Part shown: positions 36,122-47,879 of the stretch, piece after piece
Layout: each line of letters opens with the position of its first letter
How positions within the stretch are numbered: the first letter of the stretch is position 1
Assembly (NCBI GenBank): GCA_022478985.1
Contig: JAKSZP010007906.1
Coordinates: forward strand, 186,001 to 250,000
DNA from: Massospora cicadina
Lineage: Eukaryota > Entomophthoromycota > Entomophthoromycetes > Entomophthorales > Entomophthoraceae
Length of the DNA stretch: 64,000 nt
Reading direction: 5' to 3'
Program-made: the position numbers and the translations under genes
The notes under the pieces: generated by a model
The model's input: the letters and a program-made list of their open reading frames with translations, nothing else
The model's database searches: none
Told to the model about the DNA's origin: nothing

Positions 36122-37284
36122 TGTTAGAATTACAATATGCACACATACCCAGATTAATCAATTATCATACATCTGCTGTCCACTAGATGATTCAATCTAC
36201 TAGTGGATGTGGGAGTTATCAATTATATGTAATAGCTATTGTTTAGATTATTATCCTGAATAATATTTATTGATTTGCCAGTTTTTGACCCTCTGCATTG
36301 TTAATATTTTGTCAGAGGTGATCCCCAATAATGAACAAATGAATAAGTTGTCAATTTTACTATTGATAACTAAATTAACTCGAGGGAGTCGATTGGATTT
36401 AGTTGCCAATTGACTAAGGGGTCTAAGAGTTGTTAGGAGAGTAAGGTCGCCTGTGATAAATCAACTTGTGAGTTAACCTTTTAGGGATCACAACCTGCTG
36501 TTTAGGGGTAAGAGTAACATCACCTAAGCAGGTTGTTATTTAATAAAGGTAACTCAATCTGGGTTGAGCGAAGGCGTTGGGACAAATTCTTTGTTTCAAC
36601 CCAAAATATCACATTGAGAGTTAGTGGGATAATCCACTTGAGACCAATAAGAAAAAGTTATCATTTAAGGTAGCCCTGGAAGGTTTATTATCAGCAACAG
36701 CTGCCGTTTCCAATTAGAGTGCCGACACAATAGTTGGGCGCCAGATTCCCTAACAAATTCACTTGATTTCTTATAAAATAAGAAGATAGATATTTACCAA
36801 TAAATTCTTTTAAGTTATACTGTTTTGCTCTTAATATTAAAATTTGAAGATATTTTGTCTATCTTGCTGTTATGTCCACAGACTTAGCGGTACAAGAAGG
36901 AAGAAAAAACTTTTAATTTAATCCTAGATTAAGTTCTACAGAAAGCCAGGAAGAACTTTTGAACCTAATTTAAGGTCAACTTCTACCAAAGAGGAACAAG
37001 TCCCTATAATCCAGAATACCATTCAAAATAAAAAAAACCAGTTCTGCGTTAAACCAAGATTTACCTTAGCTAAAATAAGCTCAACTAAAGTAGTATTCTT
37101 TATACTATTACTGCCCCATACAATTTATTATCAACAATACAAAAAAAGAACATACAAGGAATTGTGAAGGTGAACAAGGAAGCTGAAGTGTGTTACTTTT
37201 TTAAAAAGTAAAAGGATCCCAATATTTACCAGTTAGTACTCATTATAGGGTGTAGTGAGTAGCCGCCAGCTCTCAGTTTCAACA
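36122..37284 (+). repeat. E1 3' LTR
   Basis: TGTTAGAATTACAATATG ... TTTCAACA, homologous to 7389-8608 over its length and followed by ATTAG. It lacks the micro-insertion present in the 5' LTR. Confidence 0.85.
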
Positions 37285-37289
37285 ATTAG

Positions 37290-39710
37290 TATCAGGTGAT
37301 AAACAATAGCTTGCTTACAATTACAATGGGGTTAACAAAATTCTGTCCTTTCCCTCACTGAATACTCCTTTTCACTTCATAAGGAAGTCTGTGATTATTA
37401 TCTAAATATCACAAATTGTTGACTGCAGGGAACTAAGATTAGCAGAATAGTATAAATTAAAGAGTCTAGATAGCAAGTCTGTGGATGATCAAATTCTCTT
37501 TATACTAAAAACCCAAATTTTGCTTTGTTTGGCAATATAAGGGTAGCTCAGTACCATAGAATTAGTAAAGTCTGACCAACACTAAAATATCTGTCACTTG
37601 TTGTTTTCCTAGTCAATCTGATGGTCTTCATGTAAGTGTAGGCCTAAGGTTTAGAGATATTTACTGAGGATCACTTTTTTATTTTTAGGGCTTGGTTTAA
37701 GTCATAGCATCTAAGCATCAAAAGGATTTAAAGGCTATGAATACGCCATAATCTTGTAGTGACATAGAGTAATTTATAATTATTAAAAAGAATATATTAA
37801 TATAACTGAATAGTACTGTCATTTGTTTTTTTATTTTCAATCAAAAGGAGTTAAGCTTAGTTCCTGTAGAGCGTAAGACAAGCACTCTACTTGCACATAG
37901 TTAGCTCCATTATGGAACTCCTCATGATTCTACTCAATTATAAATCCTCTGTCTTAAAACGTGGTAAATTCTGCAGAATATTGTACAGAAATCTATATGA
38001 CAATCAATTCTAAAGTTCTGGTATAGTGAATCTCTGCTAACAGGAATAATAGCTAATACTATATATAATAAATATAAGAAAAAGAAGTATTTATTAATAA
38101 AAGTGTTAGTAGTACTCAAGTATTAGGTGAAAATTAAGGTAGTGATGATAGGCGCATACTACGTGTGAAGGATGAAATAAATTCAGGATTGTAAGAGGAG
38201 ATGGCATAATTCAGCTTTGGAGTCAGGGTAGATCATGTTAATCATCTACGGCTGGACTGGGATCAATAATGATAACACAATTAAGTGGTTTCCATTATCT
38301 GCTATTAGAAGGCTAACAGATAGTAAGGTATAATAGGTTGCATAAGATGATGATTGGAGATAATAGGATATTTAAATGGTAAGTGCAACCTTGTCCTTAA
38401 TATCAAGATAGTAATAAGTCTGTTAGGTCATTCTTTCCATTCTCATCAGTCAGTGAAGCATAGGCACAATGAATTTATCTAAATTTTGTTCAGTTGTAAA
38501 TCTGGCATTATAATGGAATTTGCTTGGTGCTAGTAAATCTAATGTTAATAAGGATTTCAGGCCTTAGAGGCCAAGAAATAATTAATTGTTAAATTAAATA
38601 TAAATGGATATTAACTATTTTGGAACCTTAAAGTCAAGGCTTCACCTAAACTAGAGCAAATATCAACAGTGCCTACTGAGACAGTTGCACTCCAAGTTCC
38701 TAAAAGTATGGCAGAACAAACAAAGCACTCTTTTGACATAGCTCTTGTTACTTTCATGTTCTAAAAAAACTGTAAAGAACCAATATTTTCAGGGGTACAT
38801 GCCAGTGTTTCAAATTGGTGTTTATCCTCATATAGTTCTATAAAAAGTTTTAACACTTGAGAAGATGTTTGAATGTATAGTGATGAATGATATCTCATTT
38901 CAGGGCTTAAGAGCCTGTCAATATATAGGGCGGCTAATCCTATAACTTAGGTTTTTCAATCAAGGAGAAGAAACGTTGAATTTTATGACAAATTATGGTA
39001 TCCTTATTTTAAGCAATAAAAAACTTAATAAAGTTCCAAATCCCCAGACTTTTTGTTTTGTAACTTTCAATATTTATCCCAGACTTAGCATATTTCAAGA
39101 ATAAGATCTTTAATTATAATATTGTGCAAACATTTATGAACAATTTAAGTAAGTTTTAATTAGATGAGATGACCTTATAGTCATCATCAATACTAGTTAG
39201 GATAAGTTTTTTACTAATAACTAATCAAGACTAAGACCTTTTTACACCTATAAGGGCCATTTTTTCGTGGTGAGTAGGATTATATCAAGACTATAGTTAT
39301 TCTAAAAGTCTTTTCCTACCCATTTGGAAATGGTCGCAGGGTAACCTAAAGAAAATGCAGTTTTGGCGCATTAAGGACTCTGGTGTATTATGCTGAGTCT
39401 AATAGGAACATACAAGGGCATCACATTAGTAAAACAAATAGAAGGCATTGGGTAATGAGTTTTATTATGGCGTTTAATCTGTAATTGCTCAGCGTTGATT
39501 GCTCATGCCCTGTCTCACACAGAAATTACTCTAGCGGTAAAGAAAACAGTAATGATAATGTTTTGAGCGCCACCCTAGTGAATTACAGGAGGCCATTAAC
39601 TAAAAATTAAAGGAGTAAAAATGATCAGCACTATGGTTTTGCAAAGCCTAGTATTGTAAGGTGCGCTATCATTACTTCATTACTTGAATTAAATGTTATA
39701 GTTGATAAGT
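37290..39710. other. AT-rich intergenic DNA, nothing recognised
   Basis: No coding family, LTR, SINE head or tail is visible between E1 and LINE1. The few open frames are short and AT-driven. Confidence 0.6.
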
Positions 39711-40209
39711 TTTAAGGTATGATACTAGAAGTGGTGACACGGATGGTGTCAGAAGATGTTCATACCACCCCTTGATGTGAGAACAATCCATGGTATAAAA
39801 GTTTATTTATAAAATTTATAAATTTATTTGGGGAAAACCAGCCATGGGACGGACACTTCCAAAATGTAACAATAACAAGCACTAATATACGTGAGAGGCA
39901 CCACAGAGGAGCTAAAGCTGCCTCCTGTTGCCAGCAGGAACGTCAATTAAAGGGAGATGGGTATTGTGAGAAGAGGCTTGTGCTACTATTGAGCACAATT
40001 AAGAAAAGGGTCTGAAGTGATGAACCATATTGAGAACCAGGATGAAACCAACATTTATTGATGGGCTGGTAAAATATCCAAACAAGCAGGCTTCAAAGTG
40101 GTCCATAAGGTATAAAGGAATTGTCTCACAGCTTCCTGGAGGGTGTTAGTAGAGCCCAAAATGGCATCAAGGACAACTGTGTGGATGATCCACATAGCAA
40201 TTACCACCA

Positions 40210-40983
40210 CTAAGCTCGTAGAGAAGGGCATAAAGGGGAATACAAGGACAAGGCGAAGATCTTCTTAGATAGGCTGAAGATCTGTGTTTGCTCCTTGAAA
40301 AAGAGATGCTGAACCTCACGCCAGATTGCTTGTGAAGGCGGGCACTCTTTCAGGCGGTTGACTAAAGTCTCATATTGGTCACACACAACACATGAAGAGT
40401 GGGATGCATTAAATCGCTCTGCAGTATGGTATACCCGCTTTAGGAATCGCCACACAAGGGAAAAAACCTGTGGCTGTAAAAGAGGGTGGTGGGTGTACTT
40501 ACAGATGTCTTTCTGGGCTACTAGGGAGTACGGGATGTCTAACATGTCCAGAAATTCCACTCTGGCCATAGTATGTGACCTCCTGGGTATCAAATTGATC
40601 AGAATGGCTTGTCCTTGTACTTCTTGTTTAAAGTGGGGAGTAGGATGACCCATTTGCGAGGTATGCCCGCTGATGCTAATCCTCCATTTTGCACTCCTAA
40701 TATTAAGGAGGATCCTTTTAAAATGGGTGAGGGGTCCCATGCGGGCCTGCAGCAGATGGATGGGATGCCATATATATAAGGAGAGATTTGGAGTGAGTGG
40801 GTTTGTGGAGGCCAATGACGCAGGCAAAGTTGGACCATGCAGCATGCGGCCAGTGTTGGGTTGGGAGTGAGTGGTTGGTTGGGTTAAAGAAGCAATCCAT
40901 GTACCCAGAATCCTGGATGCCTGGTCCGCGTAGTTAAGCAGGCCCATTACCCCTCTTTGGCGTGGAACATAGAGGACTTCCAA
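40210..40983 (-). pseudogene. LINE1 ORF2 C-terminal region with CCHC-type motif
   Basis: This 257-codon piece is the longest open frame of LINE1. Near its end 'CVVCDQYETLVNRLKECPPSQAIW' carries Cys-X2-Cys and a later Cys; the position normally held by His is Asn (LINE2 keeps His in 'SLHYRLETC'). The beginning ('VMGLLNYADQASRILGTWI') is shared in style with the LINE2 equivalent. Such C-terminal motifs are a standard part of LINE ORF2 and are thought to help bind element RNA. Confidence 0.72.
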
Positions 40984-41279
40984 TCACACCGGGAGAGATC
41001 GCCATATCCAAAGCCACCCTTGTAAGAAGGCATATAAAGAGGCAAAGAAGGATGTGGAGAAAGCAATGGCGTGGGCCGCAAACAAAACTTTTGAAAAAGC
41101 ATAGTGTTGGCAAGCACTACTCTGCCTGTTAGCCTGTTTTGTTTATCCCTTAATGATGCAGCATGTTATTTACATTAGCTAGTATGTGTTGTTCTATTAA
41201 TGAATTGGTGTATCCACCCATCTCAATTCATACTCCCAGGTGGCTCACTGGGCCCTCAGTAGGGCTGATCACAAAAGGT

Positions 41280-42240
41280 AGCACGAGATGAGTGTATTGG
41301 GATGGTCGCCCGGGTAATCTGATAATAGACTGTACTACTTGGTCCCTCTGATTGAGGGGCGCCAGAGACCAGTGTGTTCAGTATGTACCAAGGAGGAAGA
41401 TTTTAGTTTTATAAGCGTTGAGGGCTGCATAACCAGATCTGGAGTATCCCCAGAATGTAGACTCCAATGTGCGTGCATCCTGGTTGCTAGACACCCCCAC
41501 CACACAATCATCTGCGAATGCAAGCATCTTAACTGGTGCTTGGCCTTGCACATGTACACTAGTAAGGCATACATTTACACTGCGATGAAGTGGGTCAAGG
41601 ATGAAGTTGTATAAAGTGGGCTCAGAGGGTCCCTTTGGAGAAGTCCCCTCTGATGGTGAACCACATCGGTGAGGAAACCTGGTCCTTGTACTGCTATTGC
41701 AGCTTATTCAGTGTGCATCATTGCCCAACTAATGAACTGTGGGGGGAGGTGGCATTGGTGAAGGCAGGCCCTAAGGTAGTCCCAGTTGACCCTGTCATAC
41801 GCTTTTTGTTGGTCTAAGAACACAAGCGCCCAAGAAGTTGTGGATTGGCATATATTTGCCACAGAGTGTATATTGTCCCAAATCGATCTTTTGGGAATAA
41901 AGCCAAATTGCTCTGGGGTTATTACCTCAGAGGCAATGACCCCTAAGCGGTTAGACATTATTTTACTTAAAAATTTACTTTCAGTGTTAGTGAGGGAAAT
42001 AGGGCGGCAGTTAGCCAAGTCTATGGTATCCCCCGTATTGAACAACGTTACATATAAGCCTCTTGCCCCCCTGGGAGGAGATGTGTCTCTAAGAGACATT
42101 TATTCATTGAGGCTATTATTAGGGGAAATAAATGGTAGAAATAATTCTTATAAAACTTTTGAGGAATCCCATATGAACCTGGGCTCTTCCTGTGGGGTGC
42201 AAAGTAAATGGCTTGCCAGAATTTTCTCAAGAAATTAAAC
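41280..42240 (-). pseudogene. LINE1 reverse transcriptase
   Basis: The order of blocks is 'SPGSYGIPQKFYK', 'NCRPISLTNTESKFLSKIMSNRL', 'EQFGFIPKRSIWDNI', 'ALVFLDQQKAYDRVNWDYL', and the catalytic 'LAFADDCVVG' with an intact FADD at 41507-41518. This pattern is specific to non-LTR RTs. Two or three frameshifts split the palm domain. The RT copies element RNA at a nicked target. Confidence 0.82.
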
Positions 42241-42699
42241 TCATTAGCTCCAGATGTTGGGAAAAGGTGAGAATGTGTGCGCCAGTGAGAAAATCATCTA
42301 TTTCGTTTTGATCGCCTGTGTCAGCCCTGTACAACTTGGGTAAATTTTTGAATTTCAGTCAATACTTCAGCTGGCGTTTCTGCAATGGATTTGTCCAAAC
42401 TCCTTACCTGTGTGCAGTTCAAATTTTGGCGTGGGGTGGAAATTGGGGGGAAGTATATGGAGCATTTTCTTCCCACGGTAATATTCTATGCTTTATACTG
42501 GACATAAATGCAATGGTTGTGTTCTCTGATCAGCGCGTTAAGATATACCAATACTTCAGCCCATTTACAACCCCAATAAGGGATGTACCCTACCCTGGGG
42601 ACATTATTCTCCAGGTGGTCCACCTCCACAAAAATGCGTTTAATGACTGCTGAGTCAGCCTGAGAGCGCCATGACGAAAATTGGCATGCTTGGGAAATT

Positions 42700-43590
42700 G
42701 CAGATGCTTTGAATGTTGACCAGGGAGACAGGGGTTTCCCATAGATTGGAGTTGTGAAGCCTGTGTCAGTGTGGTGGTGTTCATCCAACTTGAGAATGCG
42801 GGTAATATGAGATCAGCTGGGCGAAGTTTACTCCATATAGGTGCCTGTGGCACTGGACTCTACAAAGTAAATGACACTGAGACCATCCTGTGGTCCAAGA
42901 AAAATTCTTTAACGTCTCAAAGTGTGAAGTCTGGGAGCTAAAATCCAGTGGGGCAAAAATGAAATCTATGCGGGACATAGACACCAGATGCCCGTTGTGA
43001 ACATGGGGACGTGACATGTTGGGTAGTAATGATGCTTGCTTGGGGGTGGTATCAAAGAGGCTCAAGTTGGCTTTCATAACCTGAAAATCGATATGTCCCT
43101 GTGGTGGAGTAGGCGCGGGTGGTCAACAGTTAGTTGTTGGTTTTCCCAACAGTTTAGGTCGCCGACCACAAAGGATTTGGGCGGGAGGGGGAGGGAGCCC
43201 ATGGACAAGATGACTTTCCATCAAACTTGCGCACAGGTTGGGGAATAGATGTTAATTATTGTGTGCACTTTGGCATCCCATGAAAAGGTCAAGACAAGCA
43301 CATGTCCATCAAGATGTGTTGTTTTTTTCTAAAAATTTAAATCTGCACATCGCCCATATCAGCACCCCACAGTGCAGCGACCAAAAGGATAGGAATGGAA
43401 GAGCATGGTTGCCCATGTGTCCTCAGCACCTTGCGGACAGTGGGTTTTCCTGGATACCAGGATGTCCACAGGTAAATTATTTTTTAGGAAACTCATTTTT
43501 TAGCTCAGGACAGAGAGGCCTTGAGTCCAGCAATGTTCAGCGTCCCTATTGTAAAGGATTTTACCCATAACTCCTAAGGAGTGAGGGGAG
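42700..43590 (-). pseudogene. LINE1 APE-type endonuclease
   Basis: An N-terminal 'TLNIAGLKASL' block near 43.53 kb, a central 'FVVGDLNCWENQQLT' (the G-D-[FL]-N motif) near 43.15 kb and 'SMSRIDFIFAP' near 42.96 kb give the apurinic-endonuclease-like fold that nicks target DNA. Several frameshifts and stops separate the blocks. Confidence 0.7.
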
Positions 43591-43799
43591 GGCCCCTCAG
43601 GCCCTGTTGCTCCTTTCTGCCATGCAAGCTCAGCCTGTCTTTCCTTTTGGCCACGAGTGTTTGAGGATGGCATATCGTTAGGTGTATAGGCATTATCTTT
43701 TGAGTGTGGCTTTAGCCGTAGCTTTCATATCTTGTTTTATTTGCGCTTTGAAGTTTACAAGTTACTGGGGATTTGCGGTGCATTGTCAAGTATATCCAA

Positions 43800-44990
43800 C
43801 GATTCTTCCCCTAAAAAACTCGCCTAATTCCGGGTTAGAAATATGCTTGCATTTGTTGTGCATGAATCCACGGGTGTGTATCATGCACATCCTGTTGGTA
43901 TGAGTTTGGGCCCCCATCTGATTGGATGGGAGTTTGGAATTCCACCAAAGTGGAAAACTCAGCCTGGTGGCTTGAATCTGGGCAGGGGAAAGGCGGAGGC
44001 TTTTGCCACTGACTTAGCCTGTGCTCAGCGTTGCCATTTTACTTTTTTTTGTTCTTGTAAGTACACAGGTTTTACCTGGATATAACACCAATGGTCACCG
44101 CATGGGATGGCGACACTAGAATATAATGTGGGCTCACTTTTACTAATCTCCCATTGCTCTCAAGCAAGCTTCACTTGTGATAGATTCTTTTCTGGTGGGA
44201 CAGGTGTGTAACTTGCAGATAAACGCCTGATAATGAAAACATATGGGCGGTCCGCTGTCAACTGTTATGTGGAACGATTGGGTCTGTTGCGCGTTGATGG
44301 TTAGTGTGGCAGTATGTGTGATCAGAGTTAGTTCTTCAGCTACCCCTGAGAACGGGTTGATCACCGTGATAGCCTTACCTGTGCTGAGTTCAGGCATCAG
44401 TTAAAATTTCTTTCATTTTGAAGGAATTGATTTTCCCATAACTTTGAAGCTCTGCTTTAAGTTGACTCTTGAGGACTTCACGCTTAATGGTTGTTGGAAG
44501 AAAAAAATGTTACAAAAACTTGATTTGATTTTGTCAAGTGCATGCGCTTGGTTTAAACCACCCATTGACCATCTGGGAGTTCGAACACCATGCACACCTG
44601 TGCAGCTGTTCTGCTGTTTGCGCTGTTTCAATTTGAGGTCTAACCAACCATGGGTCATATAGTGCAGTGCTACATATTCAGCTTCTGGGAAGTGTGTGCA
44701 TATGTCCCGCAAAACTTCTCCCAAAGAGCTTTTTGTTTAATGTCCAGATAAACTTGAACCCAAATTCCACTGATGAAATTGTCTGTGAGTGGGAAGTTTT
44801 GAGTACTGGTTACATTTAATTTGCCATTCCAAGATTTCTGGCAAGGTATTCACCACAGTTTTCTTGTTTATATCAAAGACACTAGTGTTCCTGGGGCGTT
44901 TTCAAACTTTAAGTGGTGCAAACACTTAGTCTGTGCCTTTCACCACATTCGCCAGCCCTTACTTGGCATTGGGCGTGTAATCATCTCCCC
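43800..44990 (-). pseudogene. LINE1 ORF1-type (gag-like) region
   Basis: Minus-strand open pieces (44724-44413 and 44397-44143 among them) lie 5' of the endonuclease, where ORF1 is expected. A trace with 'CMIHTRGFMHNKCKH' near 43.85 kb may be a decayed zinc knuckle with one Cys replaced. The remainder is not recognisable. Assignment rests mainly on position. Confidence 0.45.
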
Positions 44991-45060
44991 TTGCTGATTA
45001 TCAAACTTTATCTGTACTGAAAAAACCCAGTTGCAAATTGTGCTTGCAATGGGACAGAAA

Positions 45061-46512
45061 AAGCTTTATAAAAGGGATATTCATTTAATAACTTTGCATA
45101 AATATAAATGGTAATCTTTAAAATAAATAACTAAAAAGATAATATAAAGTAATTTTGTATGTACTTTGTTAGGAAATTAAAATGACCTTGAGGATATAAG
45201 AGTGGGAAGCTGAGTTAAATATAATCACTTAGGCAGATGCTTAAATCTATACCAAAGTCATGAGTTTTTCTCTAGTGACATGGTATGGATCAGTTTTTTA
45301 AAAATTGGTTTAGGAAAACAAAAAGAATAAGAACTTTCTATAATTTTGATTTGATTTACAAAAAAACCAAGGGAAACTGTTTAAAATACTTAATAAGGTA
45401 CCTAAGTGTCTTAGATAGTGTCTGTTGAAGTAATTTTATCAAGTTGAGTGTTAAGCAATATAAGCTCTAATAATATTAGCGTCATCAAAGACATATGTTA
45501 TGGAGGATTTGTTATATATGTTTAAGGTCCGAGATCCTTTCTTGGAGCTTTAAGAGATATTGCATTAATGCTACCAAACCTATGTATACTCAAGTTTCCA
45601 AATAATAAAATGTTAGAACAGGTGCTATATTCATCAAAAGAAATATGATAGGTTATCACTAACAGGAAATATTAACAGTATCAGCTCAATTTTTCAACAA
45701 ACAAATATAAACCTACAAGCTTTTCTAACTTTTTTATCTGCAAAATTGGTAACCATATGGTAGTTTTTTTGTTGAGATAAAGAGAACCCAATCCAACGCC
45801 TAATACAATGTAAGGAAAGCACATGAGGCATTAAAAAACTTTAAAACAATGGGTCAATATATAGCTTATTTTTTTTTAGTATGGGTCAATATATAGCTTA
45901 TTAAGAACATAAAGTCAGCTATAAAAAAGGAAGATAAAGTAATCAGAGTAGTATGTTATGTACTTGTAAATCCCTGTAATTAGGTAGTTTGTGTATCATC
46001 TTATACTTAATTAGGTTGTGGGTTTTAAAAAGTAACTAAGTCATCCCATAGCTTTTAAGCTGAAAGTACTATACTGATAAAAGCACATTTATGCATCAAC
46101 CTATGCACCTTATGTATAAAACGGTAAACTTAAAAAAACTAAGCACCTCACTATTCTATATTATGTTTTTAATATATATTTCTTATAAAGTAAAAGATAC
46201 TTATCAGTAAAGTAGTCTATAGCCTTGGGTGGAAAATATTTAAGTAAAAAATTTAGATAAAGAAGTTTGTGGCAAACAGTTTAGGTCTCAGAAATAAGAA
46301 AAGTTCTTAAAATCTTTTTATAAGGAATGATGGATGGCGCAGGCCTTTTTTGACCACTACATCTCCAAAATTTTGGGATAAATTTTAGGTCAATTATATA
46401 AGATCCCCAAAGAATTTTTCCAGAGAAAAGGTGAAATTGCTGACAAAACATGTTTGACAATGTAAAATATACTTAGAGAGAAATAGGTAGAACAATCTAT
46501 TCTCAATTATAG
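45061..46512. other. AT-rich intergenic DNA with one micro-insertion
   Basis: No genes or elements are recognised apart from the 10-bp insertion at 45871-45880 listed separately. Confidence 0.6.
45871..45880 (-). mobile_element. 10-12 bp LINE-tail micro-insertion
   Basis: TTTTTTTAGT (minus strand: ACT plus an A-run) lies between perfect 20-bp copies of ATGGGTCAATATATAGCTTA at 45849-45868 and 45881-45900; with two shared T bases the duplication may be 22 bp. Only ACT of the LINE tail remains, in the same ACT-A(n) arrangement as at 8190 and 15857. Confidence 0.7.
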
Positions 46513-46808
46513 TTTTTTATTTATTTATTCAAGGTGTGCTAACCTGGGGAAGATAAATTACTGGATAGTGGAGGATGGGAAAGTCAAAATCAATGGGAAA
46601 GGAGGATAAATCTTGTTAAACCTCCATGCACAGCATTTCGATAGGCCAAAAGTCCATGGACTGCTTTGTTATTTGCTACTTTTTTTGAGGCATCGGTGCA
46701 CAATATTAACACAATCATAATTGTCCCCTACCAAAGTTCAACTACTAGGATTGAACTTGTGGGGCCGTGGTCCTTAAGTTTATACTTTACCACTGGGGCA
46801 CCCTCCCC
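46513..46808 (-). mobile_element. SINE A1 (tRNA-derived)
   Basis: About 296 bp on the minus strand. It starts with a tRNA-like head: an A-box-like GCCCCAGTGGTAAAGT (46784-46799) and a B-box-like CAAGTTCAATCCTA (46746-46759). The body contains GACAATTATG and TTGGCCTATCG. The 3' end reads CCCCAGGTTAGCACACCTTG and then an AATAAATAAATAAA run. It is homologous end to end with SINE A2, on the opposite strand. The 3' end resembles LINE2. RNA polymerase III would drive transcription from the A and B boxes. No target duplication found. Confidence 0.72.
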
Positions 46809-47005
46809 TAAGCTTCCTTTTTCTTAGAAACCACATAATTATATTGAAAAATCTCAGTAAACACCTTATGCTCTATTTTTGCTAAAATAGTTTTTGGTTT
46901 GTTTAGATACTAAATTCAAGATTGAACTGATAAAAAGTGATTTTAATAAAACTAAAACCAGAAATATACAATTAAAATAAAATTAGATGCTAAATAGTTT
47001 ACTAG

Positions 47006-47302
47006 TGGGTGTAAAGTGAGTTATTAGGGCTTATGGCTACCAACCTGAAGGTTGTGGGTTCAATTTTCGCCCTTTGCACATCTATTGGGGTGCTAGCCAA
47101 AGGAAGCTATTGGTGGTTAGTAGGTTTTAAAACACAAAAACCTTTTTATGACGTAACCAGAAAAATTCAAGTTCCAATCTGAAGGTGAAAAATTTCTTTT
47201 ATGGAGTTGACCCTGCTTAAGTTTCATGCTGATGCTTACATTCTTTCTCTCTTTTAGTAATATATGTCCCCTGGTTGGCTTACCTCAAATAAATAATAAA
47301 AC
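47006..47302 (+). mobile_element. SINE B (tRNA-derived, second family)
   Basis: 297 bp bounded by a 14-bp target duplication, AAATAKTTTACTAG, at 46992-47005 and 47303-47316 with one mismatch. The head is tRNA-like: GTGAGTTATTAGGGC (A-box region), then CAACCTGAAGGTTGTGGG leading into the B-box-like GGGTTCAATTTTC (47056-47068). The body is unlike SINE A. The 3' end, GTCCCCTGGTTGGCTTACCT followed by CAAATAAATAATAAAAC, nearly equals the LINE2 3' region. Confidence 0.78.
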
Positions 47303-47365
47303 AAATATTTTACTAGCATATTACTTGTCAAAGGAGATAGTACCCCAATAGTAGAGTATGGTCTC

Positions 47366-47818
47366 TGTTGTAATTTTGGTGGTATTCAATATATACGCTG
47401 GTGGGTTTCTTGCACAGGGTTAATCCACTGAGCAATAGGGACCAACAATATGATGATCACTGCCCTCAAAACAACAGAATAACTTTTAAATAACTATGGA
47501 GCACTCACTCCCACAACCTCTTTTATTAAACATATTAATAATACTTTGTATTCCTCTTATTCTGCCACCTTTCTCTATCAAAAACCTACCTTCCCTCAAT
47601 TGTCTAATCCTGCTTATATGGTAACAATTTTGGATGATATTACTTACACAGCTTAGTAACTCAATTCTCTGTATCTCATTGGTTTTGTCAATCAACAATC
47701 CAATATCACCTAATTTCAAAGCGCTTCAATTACCATCACCAGTTCGATTCCAGTGGATTCCATTCACTTCACCATATTGCCGTAGGGCTTATCATCCAGT
47801 CATATTGGAATCGCGACA
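47366..47818 (-). repeat. E5 3' LTR
   Basis: In element orientation it starts TGTCGCGATTCC (47818) and ends AATTACAACA (47366). It has 26 differences from the other LTR by eye, 23 of them transitions. Confidence 0.9.
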
Positions 47819-47840
47819 TTACCCCCTCCTTGACTGGACA
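47819..47840 (-). promoter_or_regulatory. E5 polypurine tract
   Basis: On the minus strand GTCAAGGAGGGGGTAA runs directly into the 3' LTR. Confidence 0.62.
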
Positions 47841-47879
47841 ATGAGGCTCCTATTGCTTATAAGCTCAGAGGAATTTTGC

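Larger units (their letters stand above)
7389..37284 (+). mobile_element. E1: old Ty3/gypsy LTR retrotransposon, host of three nested insertions
   Basis: Two related long LTRs (about 1.2 kb) start TGTTGGG / TGTTAGA and end in ...CA. They are flanked by ATTGG (7384-7388) and ATTAG (37285-37289), a 5-bp target duplication with one change. Internally, gag, protease, RT, RNase H and integrase remains follow in Ty3/gypsy order. E2 splits the element at 11473/17705 and E3 (carrying E4) splits it at 19653/34752; the coding trace resumes after each break. Its own DNA is about 8.6 kb (excluding E2 and E3). Many stops and frameshifts make it inactive. It is the oldest LTR element here because the others lie inside it and its LTRs are the most diverged. 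Confidence 0.85.
39715..45060 (-). mobile_element. LINE1: non-LTR retrotransposon with APE endonuclease
   Basis: On the minus strand, ORF1-type sequence, an APE endonuclease, reverse transcriptase and a C-terminal zinc motif follow in LINE order. A 3' region contains CCCATGGCTGGTTTTCCCC plus an AATAAA-like run (39800-39849), and a terminal block ends near 39715. The 3' region resembles those of LINE2, the half-LINE and the SINEs. The 5' end is placed at about 45060 by the drop in GC and is uncertain. I could not find a convincing target duplication. Frameshifts and stops are present throughout, so it is inactive. Confidence 0.75.

Noticed and set aside
40210..40983. 257-codon frame as an independent host gene
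   Set aside because: It ends in a LINE-type Cys motif matching LINE2 and lies directly downstream of LINE1 RT; it is the ORF2 C-terminus.
46746..46799. Possible functional tRNA gene (A and B boxes)
   Set aside because: The arms do not pair into a cloverleaf and the sequence continues into a repeated SINE body; the same holds for the SINE B head at 47010-47068.
47486..47719. 77-codon frame that recurs almost identically at 52799-53032
   Set aside because: Both lie wholly within the two E5 LTRs, so conservation is explained by LTR identity; no family or start context supports a protein.
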